Below, piece after piece: positions 50,503 through 61,126 of a DNA stretch of 64,000 nucleotides (its first letter is position 1; the number at the start of each line of letters is the position of its first letter). Source of the DNA: Heterostelium album PN500 (taxonomy: Eukaryota > Evosea > Eumycetozoa > Acytosteliales > Acytosteliaceae); assembly GCF_000004825.1 (NCBI RefSeq), contig NW_008805063.1:1550857-1614856 (forward strand). Direction: 5' to 3'. The notes below the pieces were generated by a model. The model did no database searches and had not been told where the DNA came from. It saw nothing but the letters and a program-made list of their open reading frames with translations. The position numbers and the translations under genes were made by a program.

Positions 50503-51168
50503 TGCTATTATTATTATTGTTTATCTATCTAATTTAAAATTTAAGATGTATTAAAAATGAACTTAGAATTTAAACTAGTTTTGTTCAACAAAAAAAAATG
50601 AAAAAGGTAAGAATTAGAAAAAAATCAGATTTATTTTTAATTATACAGATTTAATCATATTTTATCAATTCTTTCTCACTCGATTGTATAATTTTTAATC
50701 ATTGCATACGAAGATGATCATGGATTTCTAAATGTATCTCTTGTTCCACAAGATCTTGTAGCTAGAATAGTAGAAATAGAATATTCCTAACAAACCTAAA
50801 GAGATAATAAGTTCACCATTTTTCAATAACAGTTAAGATTACTCACAATTGTCAACAATATATATTTATCACTTTGGTTTTGCAAAATTGTACTTTTAAT
50901 ATTCAATTTTGAAAGGAAGAGAGTTCACATATATGGAAAATAAATATTCAATGCATAGTTTCTCAAACATATTGAACTAATTCTTTAATAATTATATAAT
51001 CCATGGTTGTTTTCGTTATGCAATGAAGATATACGAAGAAATAAAATTGTATTAAATAAAACATTAAACTTATTTTTTAAAAAATATTAAACTTTAGTAT
51101 ATTTATTTCTTTTAATTATTAATTTTCTTTTTATTAATGTTTATTAAATCATCATATCACTCAACAAA
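50503..51168. other. Divergent region with possible decayed minus-strand gene
   Basis: 666 nt between RTRAF (-) and an orphan gene (+). Minus-strand sequence around 50745-51000 looks coding-like in patches: MFEKLCIEYLFSIYVNSLPF in one frame, TLFLSKLNIKSTILQ in the next, and a last-exon-like piece (LLGIFYFYYSSYKILWNKRY) behind a good acceptor (CTCTTTAG). No single frame joins them, so this may be gene debris. ACAAGATCTTGT, a perfect 12-bp palindrome, lies near 50750. Confidence 0.35.
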
Positions 51169-52026
51169 ATGACAATAATACATAGAGCTTTTCATATGTC
51201 GGTATTGTTAAATACTTTACAAGTCAATAGTTACATTAATAATATAGTTAGTGGTACATTCGATGTTGAAGTGAAAGTTCATGAATCATCTATATCAGAA
51301 GAATTTACAATGGATGTGTGGATGAGAAGAGATCAATTGACCAAGCCTGAAAAGCTTTTGAATAAAGAATTTAAACTGACTAAAGAACAATTATCTCAGA
51401 TCATCAGAGTGCCTTTTACTTTGCCTGTTAGCGATGAAGCTGTGCTGCGAGTAGTTGTCATTCGTCATTCTTCATTCAGACTAGTAGATGTTGGACTGTA
51501 TCTAATAGATGATCGACTCTATTTGGAAAGTCATAGCGGTCGAGTGAAACGTTTAAAATCACTTGGGTATGGAGACTACAGTTTTTCCGATGATCAATTG
51601 TATTTTAGTGATTGGCCTGCTTTCGATAGTTATTCAGTCGATACAATAACTGATAGTTTCTTTGGTTATGGATATCAAACATTGGTGGATAAAGGATACA
51701 TTAACACCTTGGTTTTCGACTCAGAGTTCTATTCCGTGCCGACTGTTGAACAGTTCGTAGCGATTGTGTGTAATAAAGCGTTGAGAGAACATGCCGATTC
51801 CATTGATATCTACTACTCTAATACTTACTTTAAGAATTTTCGTCGTATCAATGTACCTGGCAATGATATTGGCCAATTTGACGCACATGAACTACTAGAT
51901 TTACTAAGATTAGGTTTCCAACATTGGATCGATTTGTCACCAGCGATTAATAATGAATCACATGATGAAACCGATTTGTATGTTTTGAATACCACAAGAT
52001 ATGCAATCATTACTTCTCATTTATAA
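51169..52026 (+). CDS. Orphan 285-residue protein
   Basis: One exon from ATG 51169 to TAA 52026, MTIIHRAFHMSVLLNTLQVN. Coding composition is good and there is no low-complexity tract. It has no signal peptide and no membrane helix. The sequence alternates hydrophobic and charged residues (VEVKVHESSISEEFTMDVW, VLRVVVIRHSSFRLVDVG), suggesting beta-rich structure, then a Tyr/Asp-rich centre (DYSFSDDQLYFSDWPAFDSY) and a helical C-terminal part (QFDAHELLDLLRLGFQHW). I do not recognise the family. Divergent from RTRAF, convergent to the lyase gene downstream. Confidence 0.7.
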   Translation: MTIIHRAFHMSVLLNTLQVNSYINNIVSGTFDVEVKVHESSISEEFTMDVWMRRDQLTKPEKLLNKEFKLTKEQLSQIIRVPFTLPVSDEAVLRVVVIRHSSFRLVDVGLYLIDDRLYLESHSGRVKRLKSLGYGDYSFSDDQLYFSDWPAFDSYSVDTITDSFFGYGYQTLVDKGYINTLVFDSEFYSVPTVEQFVAIVCNKALREHADSIDIYYSNTYFKNFRRINVPGNDIGQFDAHELLDLLRLGFQHWIDLSPAINNESHDETDLYVLNTTRYAIITSHL

Positions 52027-52087
52027 TAGATAAAATTGCTTTGTTTTGTTATATTTTTATGCATTACAATAAATTTAAATAGTTGTT

Positions 52088-53852
52088 TTATTTGTGACTT
52101 AAAATCTTTGGAGTTGTACCACTTGGTTTGATGAATACATTGATCAATACTGGCATTTCCAAAGTGTTATTTTTGATCTGTTGGAGTGTGGACGAGACAA
52201 TGCTGTCGAGTTGTGTGATTGTCGATACACCGTAACCCTTGCCACCGAATGCATCGATGATCAATTCGTAGTGGGTCTTTGGTGATAATGATGTTGGTGG
52301 CATTGTAATCGGTGAGAATCCTTCGGCTGGTGCTTCCTCTAGACCTTCGTAGATACCATTGTTATTGATAATGATGAAAAGAATTGGCATATGGAAACGA
52401 CAGGCTACCTCTATCTCCATTCCACTGAATCCAAATGCACTGTCACCTTGAATACATACGACCGGTCTACTATTTCCATAGATTCCACTGGCAGCAATTG
52501 CATATCCAACACCAACACCCATAGTTGCCAGAGTACCTGAATCCAATCTAGATCTTGGTTCATATTGTGGTAAACAAACTCTTCCACTATGATTTAATAG
52601 AGTTGGTTAATAACTATTTTATATTCTTTCAACCAAATAACTAAATTACTTACATATCCATTGTGTTTGCACCTTCATTAATTAATAATGTATTCCTTGG
52701 TAAATGGTTACGTAATACATTGAATACTTGATGATAAGTTAGATATTCATTTTCTTTTTGTGGTTGACTTAGTAGTTCGTTCAATGATTTATGATTTTCT
52801 TGCATTTTTTGAGTGAGTTCACTCCACCATTCGGTAATCGATGGCTTAATAGAGAGACTTGGAAGCAGTGCATTCATGTCTGTTAGAATCTGCTGGGCGT
52901 CACCGACCAACGACAGTGCATTATCTACATTCTTTGAAGATTGTTCGGCAGAGACATCGATGATGATAAATTTAACGTTTGGTGAGAATGTTGGTGCTTG
53001 TCCAAAGGAGAACATCCAGTTCAATCTGGCACCAATAATCAGAACAACGTCGGCACCCTTCAAAGCAACGGAACGGGCTGGCGAAACAACATGCTCATCA
53101 TCATCCGGTAGCAAACCCTTACCCATTGGCGAAGACAAGAAAGGAATACCAGTGGTTTTTATGAATTTCGCTAGTTCACCTTCACAACGAGCATAGGCAG
53201 CACCCTTTCCACCGATGACAACCGGCTTCTTGGCATTCATCAACAGTTGGAGCGCCTGCATAACAGTCTCACGCGGACTGGTAGTTACAGCACCGCATCC
53301 CGGTTGGAATTCTCTGAGTGGCGACAGTGACTTTAGTTGTCGCTGGCTGGTGCTAATCATAACGTTTGCCGGAATCTGGATGTAGACTGGTCCCGGGCGA
53401 CCGGTAACACTCTCCTTGACGGCAGACTCCAAGATGCTTGGGAACGACTCGATGTTGGGCACCGAGTAGACACGCTTACAATAGAGTTGAGCGGCTTCGA
53501 TCTGTGGAGTCTCTTGGAATCCACCACGCTCGACGTCGGCGATACTGGTGGACGACGCCATCAGAATCATTGGCCAGCAATTGGCGAGAGCATTCATTGC
53601 GCCCGGCACGGCATGCACCATTCCTGGACCGGAAACAGTGAAACAGATCGCTGGACGACGTGTCAAGTAACCGACGACACTTGCAGCATAGCCGGCGGCC
53701 TGTTCATTTCTGAAACCATAGAATGGCAGACCCAACTTTTGCATCTCCACAACGACATTGGTAATGGGTACACCTACAATACCAAAGATCTGTTCAATTC
53801 CGATTTCCTTTACTGCTTTTGCAATAATGAATGATCCCGATAAATCTGTCAT
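52088..53852 (-). CDS. hacl1: 2-Hydroxyacyl-CoA lyase (thiamine-diphosphate enzyme)
   Basis: Two exons, 52654-53852 and 52088-52586, give 565 residues with the join making NTMDIGRVCLPQYEPRSRLD, a family-specific block. The TPP enzyme layout is complete: N-terminal pyrimidine-binding domain with the catalytic Glu in YGFRNEQAAGYAAS; central domain (VVIGGKGAAY); C-terminal pyrophosphate domain with the Mg motif GDSAFGFSGME..INNNGIYEG. The chemistry is cleavage of 2-hydroxyacyl-CoA to formyl-CoA and an aldehyde, as in peroxisomal alpha-oxidation of 3-methyl-branched and 2-hydroxy fatty acids. The C-terminus is SHK, not a canonical PTS1, so peroxisomal location is not proven. Oxalyl-CoA decarboxylase is a close relative and an alternative name. 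Confidence 0.9.
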
Positions 53853-54361
53853 TTGTTTTTAGTAATAATAATATTTTATTAAAAATAAATATATATATAA
53901 TATTTTACAAGATTATTATTATAATTAAAATATTAATATTTTATTTTATTTGTTATATAATTATAACTGTGTGATGTGTGTTTAGTTTCTTAAACAAAAT
54001 AAAACAATAATTGCAATCGATTATTAGTATTTATAAAAAATAAAGAGACAACAGGGTGTTATTGAGATCATCTATTAATAATATGACAACATTATCTGCA
54101 AAGTCTGAAAATAATTAATTTAATAAAAAATCCAAATTTAAAGTTTTGGGGGTGGTGGGAATGGGAATGAAAAAGCTGATGAAAAAACACCACAACTTCT
54201 TTGCTCTTTTGGTGATGTAGCATACACGTGGTTTTGTGATCTTTTAATAACATAGATTATATAATTGCAGCAACAAAGTATGAATTTATAAATTATTAAA
54301 TATTATAAGCTCGTCTTTTTAATAAAAAAAGTTATTGTGTGATCAAAAAGTCATATGATCT
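53853..54361. promoter_or_regulatory. Upstream region of the lyase gene with a G-rich tract
   Basis: 509 nt. GGGGGTGGTGGGAATGGG at about 54148-54165 is outstanding in DNA this AT-rich and could form a G-quadruplex. CACGTG lies at about 54227. Both lie upstream of the lyase start (minus strand), so they may be control elements; untested. Confidence 0.35.
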
Positions 54362-55933
54362 TTATTGTTGTTGTTGTATTGTATTAAGATGATTAATCAA
54401 TAGTTGTTTGATAGCTTCGTTAGTTACCAATTGAAGGTTTATCTGTTTGAGTGGTTCAGTAGTAGTGTTGTTTGTGTTTTCTAGTAGGTATCTAACGGTA
54501 TCTAAGTGCCCGTTGATCGATGCATTCTTGATTGTTTCAGAGGTGCAAACCTCATATCGATTGGTGTTATGAAAGCATGTTAAAATATCAAGATATCCTT
54601 TTGATGCAGCTTCCTCTATGACGTCGTTTGAGAATCTATCATTCGGTCTATTCTCAGTGATCCATTGTATCATCTCTAAATTCCCATTATAAGGTAATCG
54701 ATAGTAGGTTTGTTGCTGTTTGACCATGTCATGACAATGATCAGTTAGATATCTAACCACTTCCAATCGACCTTCCAACACCGCTTTTATAAATGAACTG
54801 TTTGAACATGGTAGTATTTTGTTTTTGTTGACTCTGGTCGTCGCTGGCAAGTTATTATGAATTGGTACAACGCACTCATTCAGCCATCTCAAGAGTTCGA
54901 GGTTACCGATCTCCACTGCGGTGTTCAAGATGTACGGTGGAAATAGTCTGGAATAGCCATTCTCGTAGAACCATTTGATGAGATCGGTGTTTGAAGTACG
55001 ACCCGCTGCATACGATATCACTGTCGGTGTAACGGTGCCGATGTTATTCTGTAGGAGCCACATCATTGCTTGAGAACAACCTTTGATTGCAGCTAGCTGC
55101 AAGAGTTGATCACTCGATTTAACAGAGTATTTAGCTTGTTGACTCTTCAGGTATTCCAGTAGCTCTAGGTTGTCATTCGACACGGCAGCCATATACATAT
55201 CACTGCCCAATCTAAACTCTGGTCGATGTTCAGCGAGCCATTCGATCATATCGATTCTTCCCATTGTCGCAGCATTATTGTAAACCACTGAATTTTCATC
55301 TTTCACATTGAAATAGGTTAAGAGTTGATTTTGGGGTTTATCTGGTTGTTGTCGTCGCTGTTGTTTTTGTTGTTGTTGTTCTTTGTCTATAACATTGGCA
55401 ATATACTTTAACACTTCAATATCATTGGAGAGTGGTGCAACTCTGAAAGCAGCAGGTCTATCCCATTTGTATGGAATGATATCAGTTGTTTGGTCATCTA
55501 GATATCTAAGAATATCTAATCTTCCGAATTTCGATGCAAAATAATAGATATCTTTACCTTTATCTACAAGAGGTAGTGATGTGAATTTACCAGTTAGAAC
55601 TAATTCATCGACTTTCAAAACTCTAATGAAATAACAGAGTATTTCCAAGCCATTGTGCTTTGAATAGATTGAATTCCTCAGACTTTTGAACTGTCTGTAT
55701 TGATCTAATGTTTCGATAGGGTTGACTTTGAAGTACGATACCAATTGCTCTAGTAAACCATTACCTGCCATCACCTCTGGACTAGTGATAACATCACACC
55801 ACCTGTAGTATTTCATATTGATATACTCATCAAAGTTTCTCTTTGTAATTCTATTAAAATAACAAACATAACTTAACACAATATTACTGACAAATTTGTT
55901 TTTATATATAGATAAAAAAATAGTTTTGTTCAT
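54362..55933 (-). CDS. Dictyostelid ankyrin-like repeat protein
   Basis: One exon, 523 residues, MNKTIFLSIYKNKFVSNIVL. The head FLSIYKNKFVSNIVLSYV is the short F-box-like helical start common to dictyostelid ankyrin proteins. The rest is a run of degenerate ankyrin-type repeats: ASKFGRLDILRYLDDQTTD, AATMGRIDMIEWLAEHRPEF, AVSNDNLELLEYLKS, AVEIGNLELLRWLNECV, AVLEGRLEVVRYLTDHC, AASKGYLDILTCFHNTNRY, ASINGHLDTVRYLLENTN. A Gln/Arg tract interrupts near residue 190. These proteins form large lineage families; roles are mostly unknown. It is only distantly like the A/B proteins at 17768-35784, but shares the head-plus-repeats plan. Confidence 0.85.
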   Translation of the reverse strand: MNKTIFLSIYKNKFVSNIVLSYVCYFNRITKRNFDEYINMKYYRWCDVITSPEVMAGNGLLEQLVSYFKVNPIETLDQYRQFKSLRNSIYSKHNGLEILCYFIRVLKVDELVLTGKFTSLPLVDKGKDIYYFASKFGRLDILRYLDDQTTDIIPYKWDRPAAFRVAPLSNDIEVLKYIANVIDKEQQQQKQQRRQQPDKPQNQLLTYFNVKDENSVVYNNAATMGRIDMIEWLAEHRPEFRLGSDMYMAAVSNDNLELLEYLKSQQAKYSVKSSDQLLQLAAIKGCSQAMMWLLQNNIGTVTPTVISYAAGRTSNTDLIKWFYENGYSRLFPPYILNTAVEIGNLELLRWLNECVVPIHNNLPATTRVNKNKILPCSNSSFIKAVLEGRLEVVRYLTDHCHDMVKQQQTYYRLPYNGNLEMIQWITENRPNDRFSNDVIEEAASKGYLDILTCFHNTNRYEVCTSETIKNASINGHLDTVRYLLENTNNTTTEPLKQINLQLVTNEAIKQLLINHLNTIQQQQ

Positions 55934-56030
55934 ATCGATAAAGATTATAAATCAGTTATAAAAATAAATAGTTGTAAATTTCTCTTTTGGTTAGATCGAT
56001 GACCGTGATTGTTTGGTTTTTTCAAATTTG

Positions 56031-57206
56031 GGTGAGTTCAAGTTAGTTAGTGGCACGTTTACTAACTTACCCCTTCAGTGAGTTCGTTACTTTTCAGTGA
56101 GCAAAAAAATGCAAATAATTGCAAATATTTTCATTTTATTGAGATTTTAGAAAAAAATTGAGTTAATTAATAAAATTATTTAATAAATATGGATAATTTA
56201 TTACTATTATCTAAATTAAATAGTATAAAAGATAAAGATAAAGTACCTATTTTTGTTTTTTTTCGCTCTTTTTTGTAAAAAACTGTTTAAATCACTATAA
56301 AGTGTGTTTTGCTTCAAATCCTCACCTGATTTATCTAAATTGCAATTGTCTTGCCGTTATTATTCTCTCCATTATACAAGTCCCATTTAAAGATCATATG
56401 GGACAATACCGTAACAGTTGCCCCAGATGTTCAAAATCCAGAGACCAAACGCCGTGCTGGCCGACCAACAAAAACACCATCTATATCTACTGTACCGATC
56501 AAAGCTACCGATGATAACAAGATTGAACTAACATTAACCGATAAACAATTGAACATATTTATCAATGATATCAAGTCTAAAGTAACAGTCAATGAAACAT
56601 TACCAAATACAACACCTACTACAACAACATCACCCGCTAAAGTCACACCTCAAATAGATTTATCACCAGTGTCATTTAATCCATTTTATAGATATAGTAA
56701 AGATCCACAACCAATAGAGCTTAATGTAGATATACTCAAGAAGCAATTAATGGATTTCCACAATTATCAGTATGTAACTGAAGAAGAAGAGAGACTAGGC
56801 AAATATTCTAATCCTGCAATTTTCTGGTCGCAAAATAATCACCTATTTCCATATGTTGCTCAACTTGCTCGCAAATATATGTGTGTTCCTGCTTCTTCTG
56901 TGCCTTCTGAATCTGTATTCTCTAAAGCTAATTATATATTTTCCGAAAGAAGACAATCAATGCTAAGTAGTACATTAAGAGATTGTGTCTTATTGTATTG
57001 CAACAAATCTTTATTTACAAATGCCAACAACAATAATAACAACAAATAAATTATTTACAAATGATATTAACAAATAAACTAGTCATTGTGCTTCAAATAT
57101 AATTTTTTTTAATTTAAATTTTAATATGAACTAACTGAAAAAGTAACCAAAACTAACTAACGTGCAGTTTGGCTGAGAATTCGTGGGAACGAAAAATTAA
57201 CTCACC
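56031..57206 (+). mobile_element. Truncated hAT DNA transposon
   Basis: Two parts of a transposase flank a gap. At 56190 MDNLLLLSKLNSIKDKDK begins, then a short intron-like stretch. From about 56640 to TAA 57047-57049 the frame reads SPVSFNPFYRYSKDPQPIEL, then the hAT dimerisation domain: NPAIFWSQNNHLFPYVAQLA, CVPASSVPSESVFSKANYI, LLYCNKSLF. The RNase-H catalytic core is mostly missing, so it is non-autonomous. Ends share diverged inverted blocks: GGTGAGTT with AACTCACC, GCACGT, GTTAGTTAG and GTTACTTTTCAG, from 56031 to 57206. No clear 8-bp target duplication was seen, so borders are approximate. Confidence 0.7.
56351..57049 (+). pseudogene. hAT transposase C-terminal remnant
   Basis: Frame open from about 56351 to TAA 57047-57049, but with no good ATG start. 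It holds VAPDVQNPETKRRAGRPTKT, a basic DNA-binding-like segment, then the C-terminal hAT dimerisation domain (hydrophobic W, LFPYVA and VPSESVFS blocks) and an Asn run. Whole hAT transposases are over 600 residues; about 230 remain. It lies within the element above. A domesticated, non-transposing protein is possible but not supported by a start codon. Confidence 0.6.
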
Positions 57207-57430
57207 AGTGAGTATTTTAACTTATTTTTCAAAAAACCATAATTTTTACATTGTATCTCAATTCATGAGAATAGTACAGGTTAATGAAGAGATATTTATT
57301 GAAAATATTAATAAATATATTTTTAACTCTATAATTTAAAATCTTTAATTTAAGCTAAATCTTGGCTCAATGAATAAGGAACTTCAATTTGTTTGACAAT
57401 GAATTAATGAAATAAGTAAAGAATTAAAAG

Positions 57431-57920
57431 TTTATTGATATGGATAGTTTTGAAAATAGTTAGATTGATTGAAACACTATTCCTTCTTAAAAAGCAATAG
57501 AAACTCGTAATTGAAGCTGTTGATTCTAAAGGAGTACCAACACTTCGTGTTGCGAATAGACCATACTTGGCAGCAAATGAAAAAACCCCTGACAAACATC
57601 TTTGTGATATATTTTGGTGCGGCCAACTAACTTGTTGATGTTTGATAACATCTAGGTCCATTGCTACTTGACTCTGAAATCAACTCTATTAATAGGCTCC
57701 AGCAACATGACGAGTCAAGTGAAAGTCTACACCAACAAGATTCCAATCTTTCCTCGAGAGGATATTCCATATTGTCAATAAATGTTCCCATAGCAGATTA
57801 TAGTGTTTAATAGCGGATAGCAACTATCGGAAGAAGCAAACCAGATATAATTCATTTAAGAAGGAATAGGGTTTCAATCAATCTATCTAACTAATATGTA
57901 TTCAAAACTATTAATAAATA
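57431..57920. mobile_element. Unclassified element with ~60-bp terminal inverted repeats
   Basis: 57431-57491 is the inverted partner of 57855-57920: GATTGATTGAAACACTATTC at left pairs with GAATAGGGTTTCAATCAATC at right, with TTTAAGAAGG/CCTTCTTAAA inside and ATAGTTTTGA outside. The 360-nt centre has short coding-like debris (VIEAVDSKGVPTLRVANRPY, then DIFWCGQLTC before a stop). It looks like a MITE or deleted DNA transposon. No target duplication was identified, so borders are approximate. Confidence 0.55.
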
Positions 57921-58111
57921 TACATAGTACCAATTAAATTGTGAAATTTGGGATTCCCAAGAACTTTGTATCCCAAATCAACCAAAACAACAATTTTTTT
58001 TACAAAAAAATAAATAAAATGATTAATTTGAATTGAATATAAATGTCTTTTATTTATTATTAAGGTGAAAGAGTTGTACATTGCTATTTATAATTTACAT
58101 TGATTATTTAA

Positions 58112-58564
58112 TTAATTTAAAAGAGTATTTAAATCTAGATTATTGTTAATTTCAATGAAATAAGGATCGAATATTGTTTTTTCCAATACCACTGCTGCCT
58201 CTAGGTGAGATCGCTTAACTTTGAGTGCTTGACCTGTCTTGACAAGTCTGTTTCTGATGATACATACATATCTGTCTTGCAATGGAACAAATACAAATAT
58301 ATAACAATCGGTGATACCATGCATGAAATGGAACTCTTTCTTGTTGTCTACACCTGGTGAAGCTGGCTTGAAATTGGATCGCTGAGATGTTGTCTGTAAT
58401 GATGTTGTTGGGTCATAGCTGGCGGTACTCCTAATCATAACGACGATTGGCATATTGATAGTATTTATAATTTGAATTCTGTCTGGTGGACCTTCTTGAA
58501 TGGTATTTGGTTCTTCGGGTTCTTGTTGACCTATTTCGATAGCAATTTGAATGTGTGCATCCAT
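58112..58564 (-). CDS. Orphan 150-residue protein
   Basis: Starts at ATG 58564 (MDAHIQIAIEIGQQEPEEPN). An AG acceptor-like site (ATTCTATTTTAG) lies just upstream of an open stretch before this ATG, so a short 5' leader exon may exist. The sequence has a polar N-terminus, then MPIVVMIRSTASYDP, a Ser/Thr/Gln linker, and a conserved-looking hydrophobic block HFMHGITDCYIFVFVPLQDR and VKRSHLEAAVVLEKTIFDPY. No signal peptide, no membrane helix. I do not recognise the family. Confidence 0.6.
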   Translation of the reverse strand: MDAHIQIAIEIGQQEPEEPNTIQEGPPDRIQIINTINMPIVVMIRSTASYDPTTSLQTTSQRSNFKPASPGVDNKKEFHFMHGITDCYIFVFVPLQDRYVCIIRNRLVKTGQALKVKRSHLEAAVVLEKTIFDPYFIEINNNLDLNTLLN

Positions 58565-58868
58565 TCTATATCTCTGTTTTGTTGACAACTAAAATAGAAT
58601 AATGATCGCAAATCTAAAATCAACAGAAATTTAAAAAATCAGTTTATCAATTTTTAAATCAGTCAGCGCACCTTTTCAACACTCAAAAAATGAGATGAAA
58701 AAAATGAAAAAATTTATTAACATTTCAATTGATTAATTTTTCATTTTTTTAAATCAACCTTTAATTTTAAGACTCAGATTTGGTTAATATATATATGAAA
58801 TATTTATTTATATTTAAACAAGAAAACAAAAAGCTAATTTAAAAAGAATTCTAAAAAATTAAATCTTC
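58565..58868. other. Intergenic region
   Basis: About 300 nt of AT-rich DNA between two minus-strand genes; it contains the promoter of the orphan gene and the 3' flank of the zinc-finger gene. Nothing else seen. Confidence 0.35.
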
Positions 58869-60086
58869 TTAATTGTTATTGATTGGTTTTACTCTTTTCT
58901 TCTTGATATGTCCGTCATCTACTTTGTGAACATTTCTTTTGTGTTCATTTAGATCAGAGAGTTGAACAAAACTACTACTCTCACAAATGTCACAGGCATG
59001 AGGTTTCAAACCACTGTGCTTGTATCGGATATGATGAACCAAGTTGTATGAACTTTTCAGTGGTCTACCTCCTCTACTACAGCCAAACCATTCACATTGA
59101 GCATAAAACTTTGTTTCCTTTTGTTGTTTGACATGAACTCCAAGGTGGTCATCCAATTCCTTTAGACTAGGAAAATCCAATTTACATGATGACCACTTAC
59201 AATGGAACGGTGCATTGGCTTGGATACTACTACCTCTTCTTTTCTTTCTTGGTTTCCAAACCTTTTTAATTGGTTTTTGATATTCTTCATCGTCATCATT
59301 CACCTCCAAAACTCTCTTTTGGGAACTGATTTCTTCTTGTTCATTGTCGGATTCAACGGTACCTTTCCAAGAAGCAATTAGTTGACTTAGAAACTTTTTA
59401 CTTTTATATAAGGAATCATCCAGATTGGCACCTATAAGATAAAAGAATATAATGAATAAAATTGTATCTACTATTATTTAAATTGATCTTTACTTACATT
59501 GATCATAATAAGATATTAAATGACAAAATTTTAGATGACCCATTAAAGAATAAAAATCTTTGTCTATTTGATCACAACTATCCCATTCACATTTAATACC
59601 ATTGGAAGTGTCAATGTGTTTTAAATGTTGATTACGGATATGTATCCAAAACTCTGACAATGATTCAAAATGATCAATACAATTCTTCCATTTACATTGA
59701 ATAAATGGATCTTTTTGTAAAATGATACTAGTTGAAGTATTAATATTATTTATATTATTATTATTTAAAGTTTGTAAGTTTGATATTAAATTTGGATTAA
59801 GATTATAATAATTTAAACTTTCAATAAATTGATTATCAATTGTATTTTCTGTTGAATTATTGTGATTTATTAAATAAAGATTTGTAAAATTTTCAAAAGG
59901 GTTTATAAAACAATTATTATTTATTTGTGTTGTATTATTCGATGAATTTATTAGGTTTGGAAATAATTTAGAGTTTGATAGACAATCAAAATCCAGATTG
60001 GACGATAATATATTTTCAATGGTGGAATTAGAGATTCCATTGAACTGGAAATTTGAATTTTCCAATATAGATGATGAAGATAACAT
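58869..60086 (-). CDS. C2H2 zinc-finger protein, five fingers
   Basis: Exons 59498-60086 and 58869-59431 join in frame (phase 1) to 383 residues. The N-terminal ~120 residues are Asn/Ser-rich (MLSSSSILENSNFQFNGISN). Five finger-like units follow, mostly of the C-X4-C type of Gli/Zic/Zap1-like factors: CKWKNCIDHFESLSEFWIHI..H, CEWDSCDQIDKDFYSLMGHL..H, CKWSSCKLDFPSLKELDDHL..H, CEWFGCSRGG..HHIRYKH, and a standard CDICESSSFVQLSDLNEHKR. A basic patch (KKVWKPRKKRRG) sits between fingers two and three. It is likely a DNA-binding transcription factor in the nucleus; target unknown. Confidence 0.87.
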
Positions 60087-61126
60087 ATTTACAAACAGAT
60101 AAAATAAAAAAATGATAAAACGAAAATAGATAAGATTATAAAATTGGATATTAATTTTAAAACTACAATCTTACAAACTTTTATATATAATCTTTTGTTT
60201 TTACATTTAGATATTTTTTTAACCTGTTTCACAGAGATTGGAAAATATCCATTTTATTTAAATAATGTAAATACCCACAAAATTATCTAGTTAATTTTGT
60301 AAAATCAATTAAAAATTTAACTTTAATAAGAAAAAAAAAAATCACAATTCACATCGAACTTATGCACTACGAACTTTAAGTGTAACTATCTTCATAATTT
60401 AATAATTAAAATCCTTAAAAAAAATCTTTAACTTAAAATAATTTTCGGAAGAGAGCATCCCTAACTTTATTTATTTTAAAAAATATCTGATTTCTAAATT
60501 TCAATCCGAAATTATGGTTGCCACCTGAAACTTACTACGACTTTTTCAAAAATATCAAAATTAACATTAAGATGATACGGCACCCCGACATAAATAGGTG
60601 ATTTTTTTAATAAAATTTGTTTTTTAAAAAAAAAACATCAAAACGCTCCACAAAGAAAATAGTTTACAATAATTTTAAAAGATCTGATCATTTTCAAGAG
60701 GTTTCTTTGCACTATTTGCTAATATTAAAACAACCAGGGATGATTGAGGTTGATATCTCTATTGAATTGTTATGTTTACTAAATACCTCAATCAAATTGA
60801 TAGTAATATGATTTATTGTTTTTAAAAAAATCAAAACACATATTACCATTAATTTTGATTTAAAATATCAATGTCAAAAACTTACATTTTCACTTGTACT
60901 TTTTATAATAATATAAATTATTTAAAGATGAGTTATATGAGTTTGAATTTATCTTTTACATGTAAAAATGTAATAACGAATTGAAAGTCAAATTCACCAA
61001 AGATAAGACCATATTGTATGTTTTTTTTGTTTTTGATTAATTTGGTTTTGTTTTTTTTATAATATAAATTTATAGGTAGGTGGAAAAAAAAATTGATTAT
61101 AAACTTATGATTTTCATAATAATAAT
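60087..61126. other. Intergenic region
   Basis: 1040 nt, AT-rich. One G+C-richer spot at 60510-60600 has a 25-codon minus-strand open stretch (VPYHLNVNFDIFEKVVVSFR), which may be debris of a mobile element, but nothing around it extends it. No gene or RNA supported. Confidence 0.4.
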
